Assembly: GCF_001605885.1 (NCBI RefSeq)
Contig: NZ_LRPE01000012.1
Location: 1 to 64,000, forward strand
Direction of reading: 5' to 3'
Length of the DNA: 64,000 nucleotides
DNA from: Acinetobacter lactucae
Lineage (GTDB): Bacteria > Pseudomonadota > Gammaproteobacteria > Pseudomonadales > Moraxellaceae
Shown here: positions 47,633 through 56,295 of the stretch, one piece after another
How positions within the stretch are numbered: position 1 is the first letter of the stretch
How the letters are laid out: every line of letters begins with the position of its first letter
The notes under the pieces: model-generated
Told to the model about the DNA's origin: nothing
The model's database searches: none
What the model saw: only the letters and a program-made list of their open reading frames with translations
Made by a program: the position numbers and the translations under genes

Positions 47633-50466
47633 TACTTAACACCTTTGGTTTGAATAAAATTAGAAAACCAACTGTCATCAACCGCACCTGATTTCTCATT
47701 TTCACTAAATACAGTTTCGTAAAGAACTTGTGCTTTTCCAACAGGAACATCTCGAATAAAAGCTTGCCCTTTTTCATCTAAAAATCCAGTTCTTTTAGAA
47801 CCATCAGAGAGTGTTACCGTATATTTAGAAGCTTTTGCGGGCGTACCATCAGCATGAAAATATTCTAAAAATAGATCCTGTGGCTTGGATTCAAAAACAG
47901 GTAATGATGGTAAGCTAGGCTGAATATTCCCTCCCCCCATAAACAAATGCTGCCCAGCTTTTACCTCAAACTTGCCACCAGTGACAGGGAAAATTCCCGA
48001 ACCATTAATCTTGATTTGAGATCCACCCGCCGTGATAACGATTTCTTTAGAAGCACTAATTTCAATTTTGTCTTCTGTTGAAATAATCTGCACAGCTTTA
48101 CGGGCAATTAAATCAGCTCCGTCACCCTGAGCCTGTATTTCAACTTTGCCTTTGCCTGCATAGAGTCTTGCGCCTTCTTGAGCCGCAAAAAGGCTAATTT
48201 TATTTTGGGCATGCGCAATCAGGTTCTTTTGAGTGGTCAGATTAATGCTATCACCAGCAGTTTGACTTAACTGAGCATCTGCATTTAGGTGAATGTCTTC
48301 ATTACTGGCTAGACCAATACTGTTAGGTGCGGTTAATATCATCAAGGCTTGCTTAAAAGCGGCAGCTTTGTCTTGATCTTTTTCTTCAATTTGTTCTATG
48401 AAGATTTTTAAGTTCTCAAGAACTTCCAATGGATCAGTTTGCTGATTTTTGGCAACTTCACTGAGTGCCTTGGCATTATTGAGGCCGCTCTCAATTTGTT
48501 GTTTGGCCTCATTTGCATCGAGATGTACGCCTTGAGCTTGATCCTGTTTATGAGTGCTAACGAGTAAACCACTGCCTGCTCGAACCGCGCCCCATTGGTC
48601 TGTTCTAAGTTCGAAACCTTCCCCACGGCCATCACTTTCCACCTTGTCTTTTGGATGGCTTAAGTTACCCAAGTTGAGTTGGCTAGCCGCATGGCTGCTT
48701 TGGAGCTGGGCACTGATCTGACCTGTAGTGTCGTCAAAACGTAGCTGGTTAAAGCCTTTGCCATCGACTTCTTCTGAGCGGATGCCGCTCAATTTTTTAG
48801 TGTCGGGTAGCTGACCTTTCTGGTCGAATTGGGTTGGGTGACGTTCAGCCTCATGAATGCGTCCCACCACAAATGGACGATCAACGTTGCCATCAAAGAA
48901 ATCGATGACCACAATTTCATCCACACGTGGCAAGAAGCGTGCGCCATAACCTGCGCCTGCCCATGGGGTGAGCACATCAACCCAAGCGGAGTCGGTGTCA
49001 TTGGCGTTACTTCCAGCTCCACCGTCATGGCTATGGTCATCAGCTCGGGTAAACAGGAAACGGACTTTAATGCGGCCCCACTGGTCAACATGGATGCTTT
49101 CACCTTCTAACCCCACCACTCTAGCGCGCTGCGGATAAGCCGCTGGACGGTGCTCTAGCGGGTTATATTCAGGCACAGCTTTAATGTTGCGTCGAACAAC
49201 ATTCAGCTCAGCAAAATGGCGTTGCTCAGGGTTTTGCGTGTCGAGTTGGACGGCCTTAAGCTTGTCTTTTGGTAGCAGACGCTCAAGTTGCTGTTGTAAT
49301 TCTTTCGGTAAATTATTTTGGTTATAGTAATGCTTGCTTAAGATTAAGAACTCTTTGTCGGCACTGTCATGTTGGTCGAGTTCTGGGTGATCATTAAGTT
49401 CAAACCAATAACCGACCTGTGCATCACGGACGTTACCTGAAACGGTAAACTGTTTCGAACTCAGGTGATGATAAGCATTAATATGCTGGTTAAGCTGTTC
49501 AATCTGGCTATTGCCTGAAGCGGTGGCTTGGTCTTCACCTTTTAAGTCCTGCATCCACGCAGGGCTAACATGCCATGCATCTTCAAGGTTCAGGCTGGCA
49601 TTGTCATAGTGTTCGCTGTGCTTTTGTTTGCCTTGAACACTGCCACTGCCTTCTTCTTGTTGTAGGGCATCGGCTTGCCAGCGTTGCACATGAACCGAGG
49701 TCGGTTGCAAACGGCGCTCAGCTTTAACTTGGGTAATGGTATCGAACTGTTCTGTCGCACTGCTGCGTTGGTAGCGTAGGCTACGACGGTCAAGGGCTTG
49801 GTAGTGCTGGTTATCGTCAATTAAGCGCAAGACTTGTGGCTGAATGGATGCATTCGGGTCAGTGACAAAAAGCTGTGATTCATCGACCAGCCAGTTAATG
49901 CCTTCGCTACGCCACAAACGGGTTAAAAAGTCATAATCGCTTTCGTTTGACTGCATCACAAATGGACGTACATCGTAGTCTTTCGTTAAGCCTGCCGTGT
50001 CGAGTGTTAGGCTTGAAGCAAACAGCGGGCTTTTCCCCTGCCATTCTTTAAACAGAATTTCACTAATATCGCGCACGCTTTTATTCATAAACACGCGGCT
50101 ATTACGGCGTTTATGCCAGAGTGCAGTTGGGTCTTTTAAAGTTAAATTATAAATAGTGAGTGAGCCATCGCTTTGCCCTTGGCTCGCTTCGGTAATAATA
50201 CCTGTCGTTCTAAAAAACTGACCTGTGTCAGTCACCTGATCGATGGCCACCTGACAACCAATAAATTGTTTTAATGCAATATGCGCGTTCGTCGACAGAC
50301 ACAGTAACTCAGCAACGCTACCTTGGTTGAGGGTATGTTCGCCCTCGATCCGTTGCAAGAAAACTTGATTGTTTAATGATGCGTTGGAAAATTGCACATG
50401 AAGAACGCGGTTCTGTGCGACCAATCCTAAACTATCTAAAATTTGAAATATTTTATGGGACATCAT
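47632..50466 (-). CDS. vgrG: VgrG spike protein 2 (tssI) with C-terminal adaptor
   Basis: A 944-residue VgrG with the same domain order as the first copy: Phage_GPD, gp5 OB-fold, DUF2345 beta-helix. Its tail (about 855-944, YFHADGTPAKASKYTVTLSD, GFLDEKGQAFIRDV) is a different transthyretin-like domain, presumably specific for the Tde1-like cargo. An ATGATG pair opens the gene. Some codons in the OB-fold differ from copy 1 (VDEIVV versus GEIVV, GARF versus GVRF), but most of the protein is nearly identical. Confidence 0.93.
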   Translation of the reverse strand: MMSHKIFQILDSLGLVAQNRVLHVQFSNASLNNQVFLQRIEGEHTLNQGSVAELLCLSTNAHIALKQFIGCQVAIDQVTDTGQFFRTTGIITEASQGQSDGSLTIYNLTLKDPTALWHKRRNSRVFMNKSVRDISEILFKEWQGKSPLFASSLTLDTAGLTKDYDVRPFVMQSNESDYDFLTRLWRSEGINWLVDESQLFVTDPNASIQPQVLRLIDDNQHYQALDRRSLRYQRSSATEQFDTITQVKAERRLQPTSVHVQRWQADALQQEEGSGSVQGKQKHSEHYDNASLNLEDAWHVSPAWMQDLKGEDQATASGNSQIEQLNQHINAYHHLSSKQFTVSGNVRDAQVGYWFELNDHPELDQHDSADKEFLILSKHYYNQNNLPKELQQQLERLLPKDKLKAVQLDTQNPEQRHFAELNVVRRNIKAVPEYNPLEHRPAAYPQRARVVGLEGESIHVDQWGRIKVRFLFTRADDHSHDGGAGSNANDTDSAWVDVLTPWAGAGYGARFLPRVDEIVVIDFFDGNVDRPFVVGRIHEAERHPTQFDQKGQLPDTKKLSGIRSEEVDGKGFNQLRFDDTTGQISAQLQSSHAASQLNLGNLSHPKDKVESDGRGEGFELRTDQWGAVRAGSGLLVSTHKQDQAQGVHLDANEAKQQIESGLNNAKALSEVAKNQQTDPLEVLENLKIFIEQIEEKDQDKAAAFKQALMILTAPNSIGLASNEDIHLNADAQLSQTAGDSINLTTQKNLIAHAQNKISLFAAQEGARLYAGKGKVEIQAQGDGADLIARKAVQIISTEDKIEISASKEIVITAGGSQIKINGSGIFPVTGGKFEVKAGQHLFMGGGNIQPSLPSLPVFESKPQDLFLEYFHADGTPAKASKYTVTLSDGSKRTGFLDEKGQAFIRDVPVGKAQVLYETVFSENEKSGAVDDSWFSNFIQTKGVK

Positions 50467-50496
50467 TATTATAAAAACTGAGTCATAATCATCGAT

Positions 50497-50525
50497 ATTT
50501 TATAAAAAACAGACAGAATTGTCTA
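50497..50525 (-). promoter_or_regulatory. vgrG promoter (TAGACA-N17-TAAAAT), second copy
   Basis: Same hexamers and spacing as the promoter of the other vgrG, ending 31 bp before the ATG. An extra AGACA-N4-TGTCT inverted repeat (50511-50524) overlaps the -35 box. Confidence 0.55.
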
Positions 50526-50570
50526 TTTATATAAAATAGCTTATCTTCCATGACTTAGATATTTTTTAGT

Positions 50571-51467
50571 TTAACTGAAAGAAATACAGGCTATTAAATA
50601 ATCTATAAACGCTCTCGTTTTGGCCGGTAAATTAGAGGTATGAGGATAAAGTAATTGAATACTTTGTAGCGGTAATGAAAAGTCATGAAATAACCGAATT
50701 AGGCGATTTTGTTGAATATCTTCATCAACTAACCATGCAGGACAAATCGCTACACCTAAAGATGAAAGAGCCATTTGATGAATTGCAGTCACCGAGTTTG
50801 ATTCATACTGACTTCGAATAAAAGGTAATGAATATTGCTCCCCTAAACTGTTTTGCAAAATATATTGTGAATCTTGCCAATTTAATAAGGTGTGGCCAAT
50901 CCAAGGAACATCCGCTAAATCAGATATATTTTCTATAGGGTGGTCTTTTATAAACTGCGGAGTAGCAACAATATAAATTGGATATTCCCCAATTTTTCGA
51001 GTTTTTAGAGATGAGTTTTTTAAATTTCCTAACCGTATAACAAGATCTAATTTTTCAGTGACTAAATCATCGAGAGATGAATTAAACGAATATTGTAAGC
51101 GTAAATGTGGATAAAGCCGACAAAACTCAGGAAGTAAAGGCAGAATGAAACGTTGGCCAAACTCATTGGTAGATGAAAACCGTAAAGTGCCTGTAATGCT
51201 TGTACCTAAGTGTTGGCTTCGTTCAAATGCCTCATCAATCTGAAGTTGGATTTGTTTAAAATCTTTATAAAAATGCTGACCAATTTCAGTTAAAGCAATA
51301 TTACGGGTGTTGCGAATTAATAGAGTTGTATTTAGCTGCTTTTCTAATCGTTTTATATCAATACTCACCATTGATCGGCTTAAGCCTAAAATTTCAGCCG
51401 CCTTGGTAAAAGAGCCGGAATCAACGACCTGTAAAAAACTGGTAATTTGCTTGAGGTTTTTTTGCAC
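50571..51467 (-). CDS. LysR-family transcriptional regulator
   Basis: 298 residues. The winged helix (about 5-62, ITSFLQVVDSGSFTKAAEILGLSRSMVSIDIKRLE) is followed by the effector domain with TGTLRFSSTNEFGQRFILPLLPEF. The sequence is of the CrgA/AaeR-like subgroup that often controls efflux genes. It is divergent from an MFS exporter gene, and the 98-bp gap holds an inverted repeat that could be its operator. The effector is unknown. Confidence 0.87.
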   Translation of the reverse strand: MQKNLKQITSFLQVVDSGSFTKAAEILGLSRSMVSIDIKRLEKQLNTTLLIRNTRNIALTEIGQHFYKDFKQIQLQIDEAFERSQHLGTSITGTLRFSSTNEFGQRFILPLLPEFCRLYPHLRLQYSFNSSLDDLVTEKLDLVIRLGNLKNSSLKTRKIGEYPIYIVATPQFIKDHPIENISDLADVPWIGHTLLNWQDSQYILQNSLGEQYSLPFIRSQYESNSVTAIHQMALSSLGVAICPAWLVDEDIQQNRLIRLFHDFSLPLQSIQLLYPHTSNLPAKTRAFIDYLIACISFS

Positions 51468-51477
51468 AATTAAGCCA

Positions 51478-51500
51478 ATTGTTTAAAATTATCAAACAAT
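51478..51500. promoter_or_regulatory. Candidate LysR operator
   Basis: ATTGTTT-N9-AAACAAT, a perfect 7-bp inverted repeat matching the T-N11-A outline of LysR boxes, placed 11 bp upstream of the lysR start and about 65 bp before the MFS start. Confidence 0.5.
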
Positions 51501-51565
51501 GATTTTACTTCGCTTGCATCGACAATAAAAGAGCTGGATCTTACCCTGCCTGCACGGAGGTAGGT

Positions 51566-52906
51566 ATGTCTTATCGATATAAAATAGCAACAGTGTTTTT
51601 ACTTGGGTTCTTTATTGATTGCATCAACATTTTTATGTCTGCAATTGCATTGCCCAATATTGCATCGTCATTTTCAGTTAGCCAATCCATGGTCGCTTGG
51701 GTAACAAATGCGTATATTCTCGGCCTCATTTTAATTATGCCCATGAGTTTATGGTTAGCCACCAAACTTGGGAACCAAAAGTTATTGTATTATTCGATGC
51801 TTTTATTTTCGATAAGCATTTGCTTTATTGGCTTTAGCGAATCGATTTATAGCTTAATTTTTTGGCGATTTATTCAAGGCATAGCTGGAGGCTTATTAAT
51901 TCCAGTCGGGCAAGCTCTCGTATATGCATTATTCCCGAACCAAGAACGCCAACGCATTTCTACATTAATTATGGCAATTGCTTTAATTGCACCAGCTTTT
52001 TCACCTGCGATTGGCGGCGTGATTATTGATTCATTGAATTGGAGATGGGTATTCTTATCTAACCTTCCTTTTTCTTTACTGACAGCAGCTCTGGCATGGG
52101 TATGGATTAAAAAAACAGAGAACGTGTCGAGTGAAAAACCAGACATAAAAGGTTTGGTTATTTTTAATATAAGCCTATTATCTTTATTACTCTCCTTTTC
52201 ATTTTATAGTGATTACCATAACGCCTCATTCGCTCTAACTAGTTTTCTAATTTCAGTTGGAATGCTTATTTTTTATATTCGACATGCGAAAAAAATTTAC
52301 CATCCTGTACTTAATCTTGAGTTATTAAAAAATAAAAATTTACGTAATGCATTTATTGTCTATTACGCCGTTCCTGGTATTTTTACAGGCGTAAATTTAC
52401 TCAATATTTTTAATTTGCAGCTTAACTTTGGCTTTAATGCAAAACAAACTGGTTTATTCATGTTGCTCTATGCAACTGGGGCACTCACTGCCATGATTAG
52501 TGGTGGCTTGCTCTATCAACGGTTAGGAAAAAAGTCTCTTCTTATTATTGGAATAACCCTACATAGCTTTGGCATATTTCTTTTGTTTTGTATTTCAAAC
52601 AGTAGTCCTTTGAGCTTTTTAGTGATTGCTTATTTATTGATGGGTATGGGTGGCGGTCTAAGTGCCAACATTGCCCAAATTAGCTCATTGATTGATTTTT
52701 CAGGCCAAGATTTATTACAAGGCAGTGTGCTCTGGAATATTAATCGACAAGTTTCATTTAGTGTCGGCACTGTTGTTCTCATTTCAATATATAACTTAAT
52801 GTCTGGCTCAATCCACCTGATTCGCTATCAACATACTTTTTTAATTGCAGCTTTGCTCTGCCTACTTTCACTCATTCCCGTTTTAAAGGAGAAAACCCAT
52901 GTCTAG
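51566..52906 (+). CDS. MFS exporter of the DHA2/EmrB-like type
   Basis: 446 residues with about 13-14 hydrophobic helices. The motif WVTNAYILGLILIMPMSLWLATKLG is the D1/motif A region, and GQALVYALFPNQERQRISTL, IAPAFSPAIGGVIID and WRWVFLSNLP are the hallmark motif C region of drug:H+ antiporters. A GGAGG sits upstream of the ATG. It is divergent from a LysR gene and overlaps the next gene by 8 bp. The substrate is not evident; drug or metabolite efflux is likely. Confidence 0.87.
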   Translation: MSYRYKIATVFLLGFFIDCINIFMSAIALPNIASSFSVSQSMVAWVTNAYILGLILIMPMSLWLATKLGNQKLLYYSMLLFSISICFIGFSESIYSLIFWRFIQGIAGGLLIPVGQALVYALFPNQERQRISTLIMAIALIAPAFSPAIGGVIIDSLNWRWVFLSNLPFSLLTAALAWVWIKKTENVSSEKPDIKGLVIFNISLLSLLLSFSFYSDYHNASFALTSFLISVGMLIFYIRHAKKIYHPVLNLELLKNKNLRNAFIVYYAVPGIFTGVNLLNIFNLQLNFGFNAKQTGLFMLLYATGALTAMISGGLLYQRLGKKSLLIIGITLHSFGIFLLFCISNSSPLSFLVIAYLLMGMGGGLSANIAQISSLIDFSGQDLLQGSVLWNINRQVSFSVGTVVLISIYNLMSGSIHLIRYQHTFLIAALLCLLSLIPVLKEKTHV

Positions 52907-53300
52907 ACAAATGGACCAAGCCATTCAAAGTGTCATTGACCTACATGTTTTAATAGAGAACGTATTTACAGGAAAAAATGCAGAGCAAAGCCTGAGTCCG
53001 CTTTTAGATAGCTTTGATCAAAATTTTAAGATGGTCACGGTTCAAGGTCAGAGTATTGGCTTAGCCGAAGTTAAAAGCTTATTTAGTCAAAATATTGGAA
53101 AGAAACCCTCCTTAAAAATCGACATTATTAAGAGTACAGCTTTATACGAATTTGAAAATTATTGTTGGGTGCAATATCAGGAACATCAGCAAACTGATGA
53201 AACCGAAACATTACGCACTTCAACAGCCTGCATTAAAGTAGAAGGCGAAAAATGTTATTGGGTTTATTTACATGAAACTTTAGTTCCCTCGTCTTCTTAA
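52899..53300 (+). CDS. SnoaL/NTF2-like protein
   Basis: 133 residues of the alpha+beta barrel type used in SnoaL/DUF4440 proteins: SLSPLLDSFDQNFKMVTVQGQSIG, then EVKSLFSQNIGKKPSLKIDI and CWVQYQEHQQTDETETLRTS. AGGAG at 7 bp spacing fixes the start. It is co-translated with the exporter gene (8-bp overlap), so it may bind or convert the exported compound. No catalytic residue can be assigned. Confidence 0.65.
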   Translation: MSRQMDQAIQSVIDLHVLIENVFTGKNAEQSLSPLLDSFDQNFKMVTVQGQSIGLAEVKSLFSQNIGKKPSLKIDIIKSTALYEFENYCWVQYQEHQQTDETETLRTSTACIKVEGEKCYWVYLHETLVPSSS

Positions 53301-53322
53301 CTCATCTGGAGCTCCTTAAAGA

Positions 53323-53338
53323 TGGCACCTATTTTGCT
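53323..53338 (+). promoter_or_regulatory. Sigma-54 promoter of the ABC transporter unit
   Basis: TGGCAC-N5-TTGCT, a full match to the -24/-12 consensus (TGGCAC-N5-TTGCW), predicting a start near 53349. Sigma-54 use fits nitrogen-limited expression of a guanidine/urea-type transporter. I see no obvious NtrC enhancer pair in the short stretch upstream, and that stretch overlaps the preceding gene. Confidence 0.75.
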
Positions 53339-53343
53339 TAACA

Positions 53344-53371
53344 ATATTACGTTTTATGAAAATCGTAATAC
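53344..53371. promoter_or_regulatory. Two-part operator ATATTAC-N14-GTAATAC
   Basis: Two copies of the self-symmetric heptamer GTAWTAC (left copy one mismatch) with a 14-bp spacer, overlapping the predicted start of the sigma-54 promoter. The inner bases also form a hairpin-like palindrome TATTACG-N12-CGTAATA. The same arrangement precedes the catabolic operon at 58698-58725, so both are probably bound by the NikR-like protein encoded at 58116-58550. Confidence 0.6.
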
Positions 53372-53395
53372 TGATCAAAATGGGGAGCTCTCAAT

Positions 53396-54340
53396 ATGGG
53401 TTATGTTGCAAAGGAATTTACGCGAAAGAACAAGCTGATTCTCAGTATTTGTTCTTTCGTTATTCCAATATGTCTTTGGTGCGCAATCAGTTACTTACCT
53501 TTTGTTTGGCATCCTCAAGTACAAATCACGAGTTCGGGAAGTGTTCCTTACCTACAAGTAGGAAGTCGCGTTGATAAAAATGTGTTCTATCTCGAAGCAC
53601 AAAATGCAGTCAATCGAGATTCTGCACCACCACAAGGTACTTTAGTCAATCCGATTTATTTACCCGCTCCCCATGAAGTCGCTAAGGCTTTGGTCACCGC
53701 CTTTACCACGCCACCTGAACAACCTGATTCGCCGTGGTTTCACCAAAGTTTATGGCACAGTATCAAACTGGTTTTTTCAGCTTTTTTTATCTCTTCATTG
53801 ATTGGAATTCCACTGGGTATTTTGTGTGGTTTTTCTAAGCGGATATCCCTACTAACAGAACCGTTTGTTGAGTTTTTCCGTTACTTACCCGCACCTGCGT
53901 TTGGTGCACTTGCAGTGGCAATTTTAGGGATTAATGACGCGCCTAAAATTGCGATTATTGTGATTGGTACGCTATTTCAGCAAATTCTCATTATTGCTAA
54001 TACCACCCGAATGGTAGATCGAAGCTTAATTGAAGCTGGCTATACGCTTGGTACCAATAAGCTCAAAAGTTTATTTCACGTGGTGATTCCTGCGGCCTTA
54101 CCTGATATTTACCGTGACTTACGTGTGTTACTGGGCTGGGCTTGGACCTATTTAATTGTTTCAGAGTTGATTGGTACGACCTCAGGTATTACGTGGTTTA
54201 TTACCCAACAGGCTCGCTATCAAAACTTTGACAATGTCTATGCAGCTATTTTGATTATTGGGGTGATTGGTCTGGTCTGTGACTGGCTATTAATGAAGTT
54301 AGGTGAGCGGATGTTCACTTGGAAAGTAGGAGCAAAATAA
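53396..54340 (+). CDS. ABC permease, guanidine/urea-carboxylase-associated type
   Basis: 314 residues. An N-terminal helix, then a periplasmic loop of about 90 residues (NRDSAPPQGTLVNPIYLPAPHEV) and a TauC/SsuC-type permease core with LIGIPLGILCGFSKRI and the EAA loop EAGYTLGTNKLKSLFHVVIPAALPDIYRDLRVLLGWAW. The long extra loop is typical of permeases clustered with urea/guanidine carboxylases. It shares a TAATG with the following ATPase gene. The substrate-binding partner is encoded on the other strand at 55273-56295. Confidence 0.88.
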   Translation: MGYVAKEFTRKNKLILSICSFVIPICLWCAISYLPFVWHPQVQITSSGSVPYLQVGSRVDKNVFYLEAQNAVNRDSAPPQGTLVNPIYLPAPHEVAKALVTAFTTPPEQPDSPWFHQSLWHSIKLVFSAFFISSLIGIPLGILCGFSKRISLLTEPFVEFFRYLPAPAFGALAVAILGINDAPKIAIIVIGTLFQQILIIANTTRMVDRSLIEAGYTLGTNKLKSLFHVVIPAALPDIYRDLRVLLGWAWTYLIVSELIGTTSGITWFITQQARYQNFDNVYAAILIIGVIGLVCDWLLMKLGERMFTWKVGAK

Positions 54341-55221
54341 TGAACGATTCAACATTTAACGCACATGAATACTTTCAAAAAATTTATGAACGTCCTGTTA
54401 TTTTGGAAGCTAAACAACTGAGCCAAGTCTTTAAGCATGGTCACAGCGAACGCACTGTTTTAAATAAACTCGATTTAAAAATTCATAAAAGAGAATTTAT
54501 TTGTGTGATTGGACCTTCTGGCTGCGGCAAATCGACTCTAAGCCGTGTTATTGCAGGTTTAGACCCATACCATAGTGGAGAAGTTTTAGTAGACGGCGAA
54601 TGCATTACGGGCCCATGTCCTGAACGTGGCATGGTGTTTCAGGGTTATACCCTTTTCCCATGGAAAACTGTAAAAGAAAACGTGATGTTTGGTCCTCAAA
54701 TGCGTGGAGCTAGTCAAATGACAGCAGAGGCGCAAGCACGTGAATGGATCAATATTATTGGTTTAGAGAAATATGAAAATCAGTATCCACATCAACTTTC
54801 TGGAGGAATGAAACAGCGCGTTGCGATTGCTAGAGCTTTGGTTAATCAACCAAAAATCTTACTCATGGATGAACCTTTTGGTGCGCTTGACCCACACACT
54901 CGTCAAAAAATGCAAAAACACTTAATGGATTTATGGCAAAACATTGATATCACCATTATTTTTGTGACCCATGACATGGATGAAGCCATTTTACTGGCAG
55001 ACCGAATTGTGGCACTCAAAGCCAACCCCGGTGAAATTAAAGAAATTATTGAAGTTAATTTACCGCGTCCCCGCTCGCTCGATTTAATGAGCACACCTGA
55101 GTTTAAACAGCTCCGTTCACGGGTTGATTATTTGGTACATGCTGAAGAAGATGAACTTGACCCAGCTTTACAAGACTTGCCGAAAATACCGCGTATGACT
55201 CAGGTCAGTTCAGAAAAATAA
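54340..55221 (+). CDS. ABC transporter ATP-binding protein
   Basis: 293 residues with the full ATPase set: Walker A GPSGCGKST, Q-loop VFQGYTLFPWKT, signature LSGGMKQRVAIARAL, Walker B ILLMDEPFGALD and switch VTHDMDEA. It belongs to the nitrate/taurine group. The start at 54340 overlaps the permease stop (TAATG). A short N-terminal extension precedes the ABC fold. It energises uptake with the permease and the lipoprotein encoded downstream in the opposite direction. Confidence 0.93.
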   Translation: MNDSTFNAHEYFQKIYERPVILEAKQLSQVFKHGHSERTVLNKLDLKIHKREFICVIGPSGCGKSTLSRVIAGLDPYHSGEVLVDGECITGPCPERGMVFQGYTLFPWKTVKENVMFGPQMRGASQMTAEAQAREWINIIGLEKYENQYPHQLSGGMKQRVAIARALVNQPKILLMDEPFGALDPHTRQKMQKHLMDLWQNIDITIIFVTHDMDEAILLADRIVALKANPGEIKEIIEVNLPRPRSLDLMSTPEFKQLRSRVDYLVHAEEDELDPALQDLPKIPRMTQVSSEK

Positions 55222-55231
55222 GAAAGACATT

Positions 55232-55260
55232 AAAAAGCCCAAGTTGAACTTGGGCTTTTT
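55232..55260. terminator. Bidirectional terminator
   Basis: AAAAAGCCCAAGTT/AACTTGGGCTTTTT, 14-bp arms around a minimal loop, placed between the convergent ATPase and substrate-binding protein genes. A- and T-runs on both sides allow it to end both transcripts. Confidence 0.85.
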
Positions 55261-55272
55261 TATTTACTAGGC

Positions 55273-56295
55273 TTATTTGAGTTGTTCTATGAGTGTCGGA
55301 TAAATTAGCCCATCTACATTTTGTTCAGTTTTATAAATACCGTTTTCAACGTTAAATTTATTGACGTGATAGCTAGAGCCATAAATCGAGTCAAAGCCTT
55401 GAGATTTAGCAAATACTTTTTTATTGGCATTGATATCTAATAAATGCGTACCGCTGACCATCAACTCATATTGTTTTGGGTCGACACCTGAACGGTTTGC
55501 CATGATTTTAACTGCATCTGCATGGGTTGCAGGGTCATTAATATATTTAACTGTTTTGTCCCACACCTGAATGACTTTTTTCCATTCTTCTTGATGAGCG
55601 GTTAAATGACTCATGTTGACGGTCAAGGTGTCATAAATTAAACCCGGCTTGTCTTTAGAGGTATAGATAATTTTAGAGCCTGCCACTGCTTTTAATGCCT
55701 GACCTGCAACGGGTTGCCAAACAGCAATCGCAGAAATATCGGGGCTATTAAACACTTGAGGTAATTGGTTCGTTGCTGAATTTACCAACTTTACCTCATT
55801 CGCTTTAATGTTATGGTCGGTCAAAGCTGTTGCTAACAAAAGATGATCAACCAAGCCTTTTTCGACACCGATTGATTTTCCTTTTAAGTCTTGAATGGTA
55901 TTAATGCCCTCTTTTGCAATAATGACATCATTGCCCGCAGAATAATCTGTTGCCATGATCATCATGCCTTGAGTACCACCCGAAGCAGTTACCAAGTTAT
56001 CGCCATTGGTGACCAAAATGGCATCAAGCTGATTTGCTGAAAAGGCCGAAAGAGAAGCCGAATAATCAAACCATTTAAACTCTACATTTAGCCCTGCTTC
56101 TTTTAACCAGCCTTTTTCAATAGCCACTTGCCAAGCCACCCAGCCCGGCCAATCGCTATAGCCGATGGTAATTGGTTTTGTATTTGCGGCTGCCTGAGCA
56201 TCTTGTTTAGCCTCGGGCACTTTAGCCGTATTGTCACATCCACCCAATACAACTGCCGATAAAATAGATACGGATAACAACGCTTTTTTAATCAT
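55273..56295 (-). CDS. ABC substrate-binding lipoprotein
   Basis: 340 residues. The signal peptide ends in a lipobox V-L-G-G-C (C19), then a linker and a NMT1/THI5-type periplasmic binding domain (ITIGYSDWPGWVAWQVAIEKGWLKEAGLNV). This opening is typical of the binding proteins clustered with urea/guanidine carboxylases. It overlaps the allophanate hydrolase stop by 4 bp (ATGA), so it is the last gene of the catabolic operon although its permease and ATPase are in the convergent unit. The ligand is probably guanidine or a urea-related compound. Confidence 0.87.
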   Translation of the reverse strand: MIKKALLSVSILSAVVLGGCDNTAKVPEAKQDAQAAANTKPITIGYSDWPGWVAWQVAIEKGWLKEAGLNVEFKWFDYSASLSAFSANQLDAILVTNGDNLVTASGGTQGMMIMATDYSAGNDVIIAKEGINTIQDLKGKSIGVEKGLVDHLLLATALTDHNIKANEVKLVNSATNQLPQVFNSPDISAIAVWQPVAGQALKAVAGSKIIYTSKDKPGLIYDTLTVNMSHLTAHQEEWKKVIQVWDKTVKYINDPATHADAVKIMANRSGVDPKQYELMVSGTHLLDINANKKVFAKSQGFDSIYGSSYHVNKFNVENGIYKTEQNVDGLIYPTLIEQLK

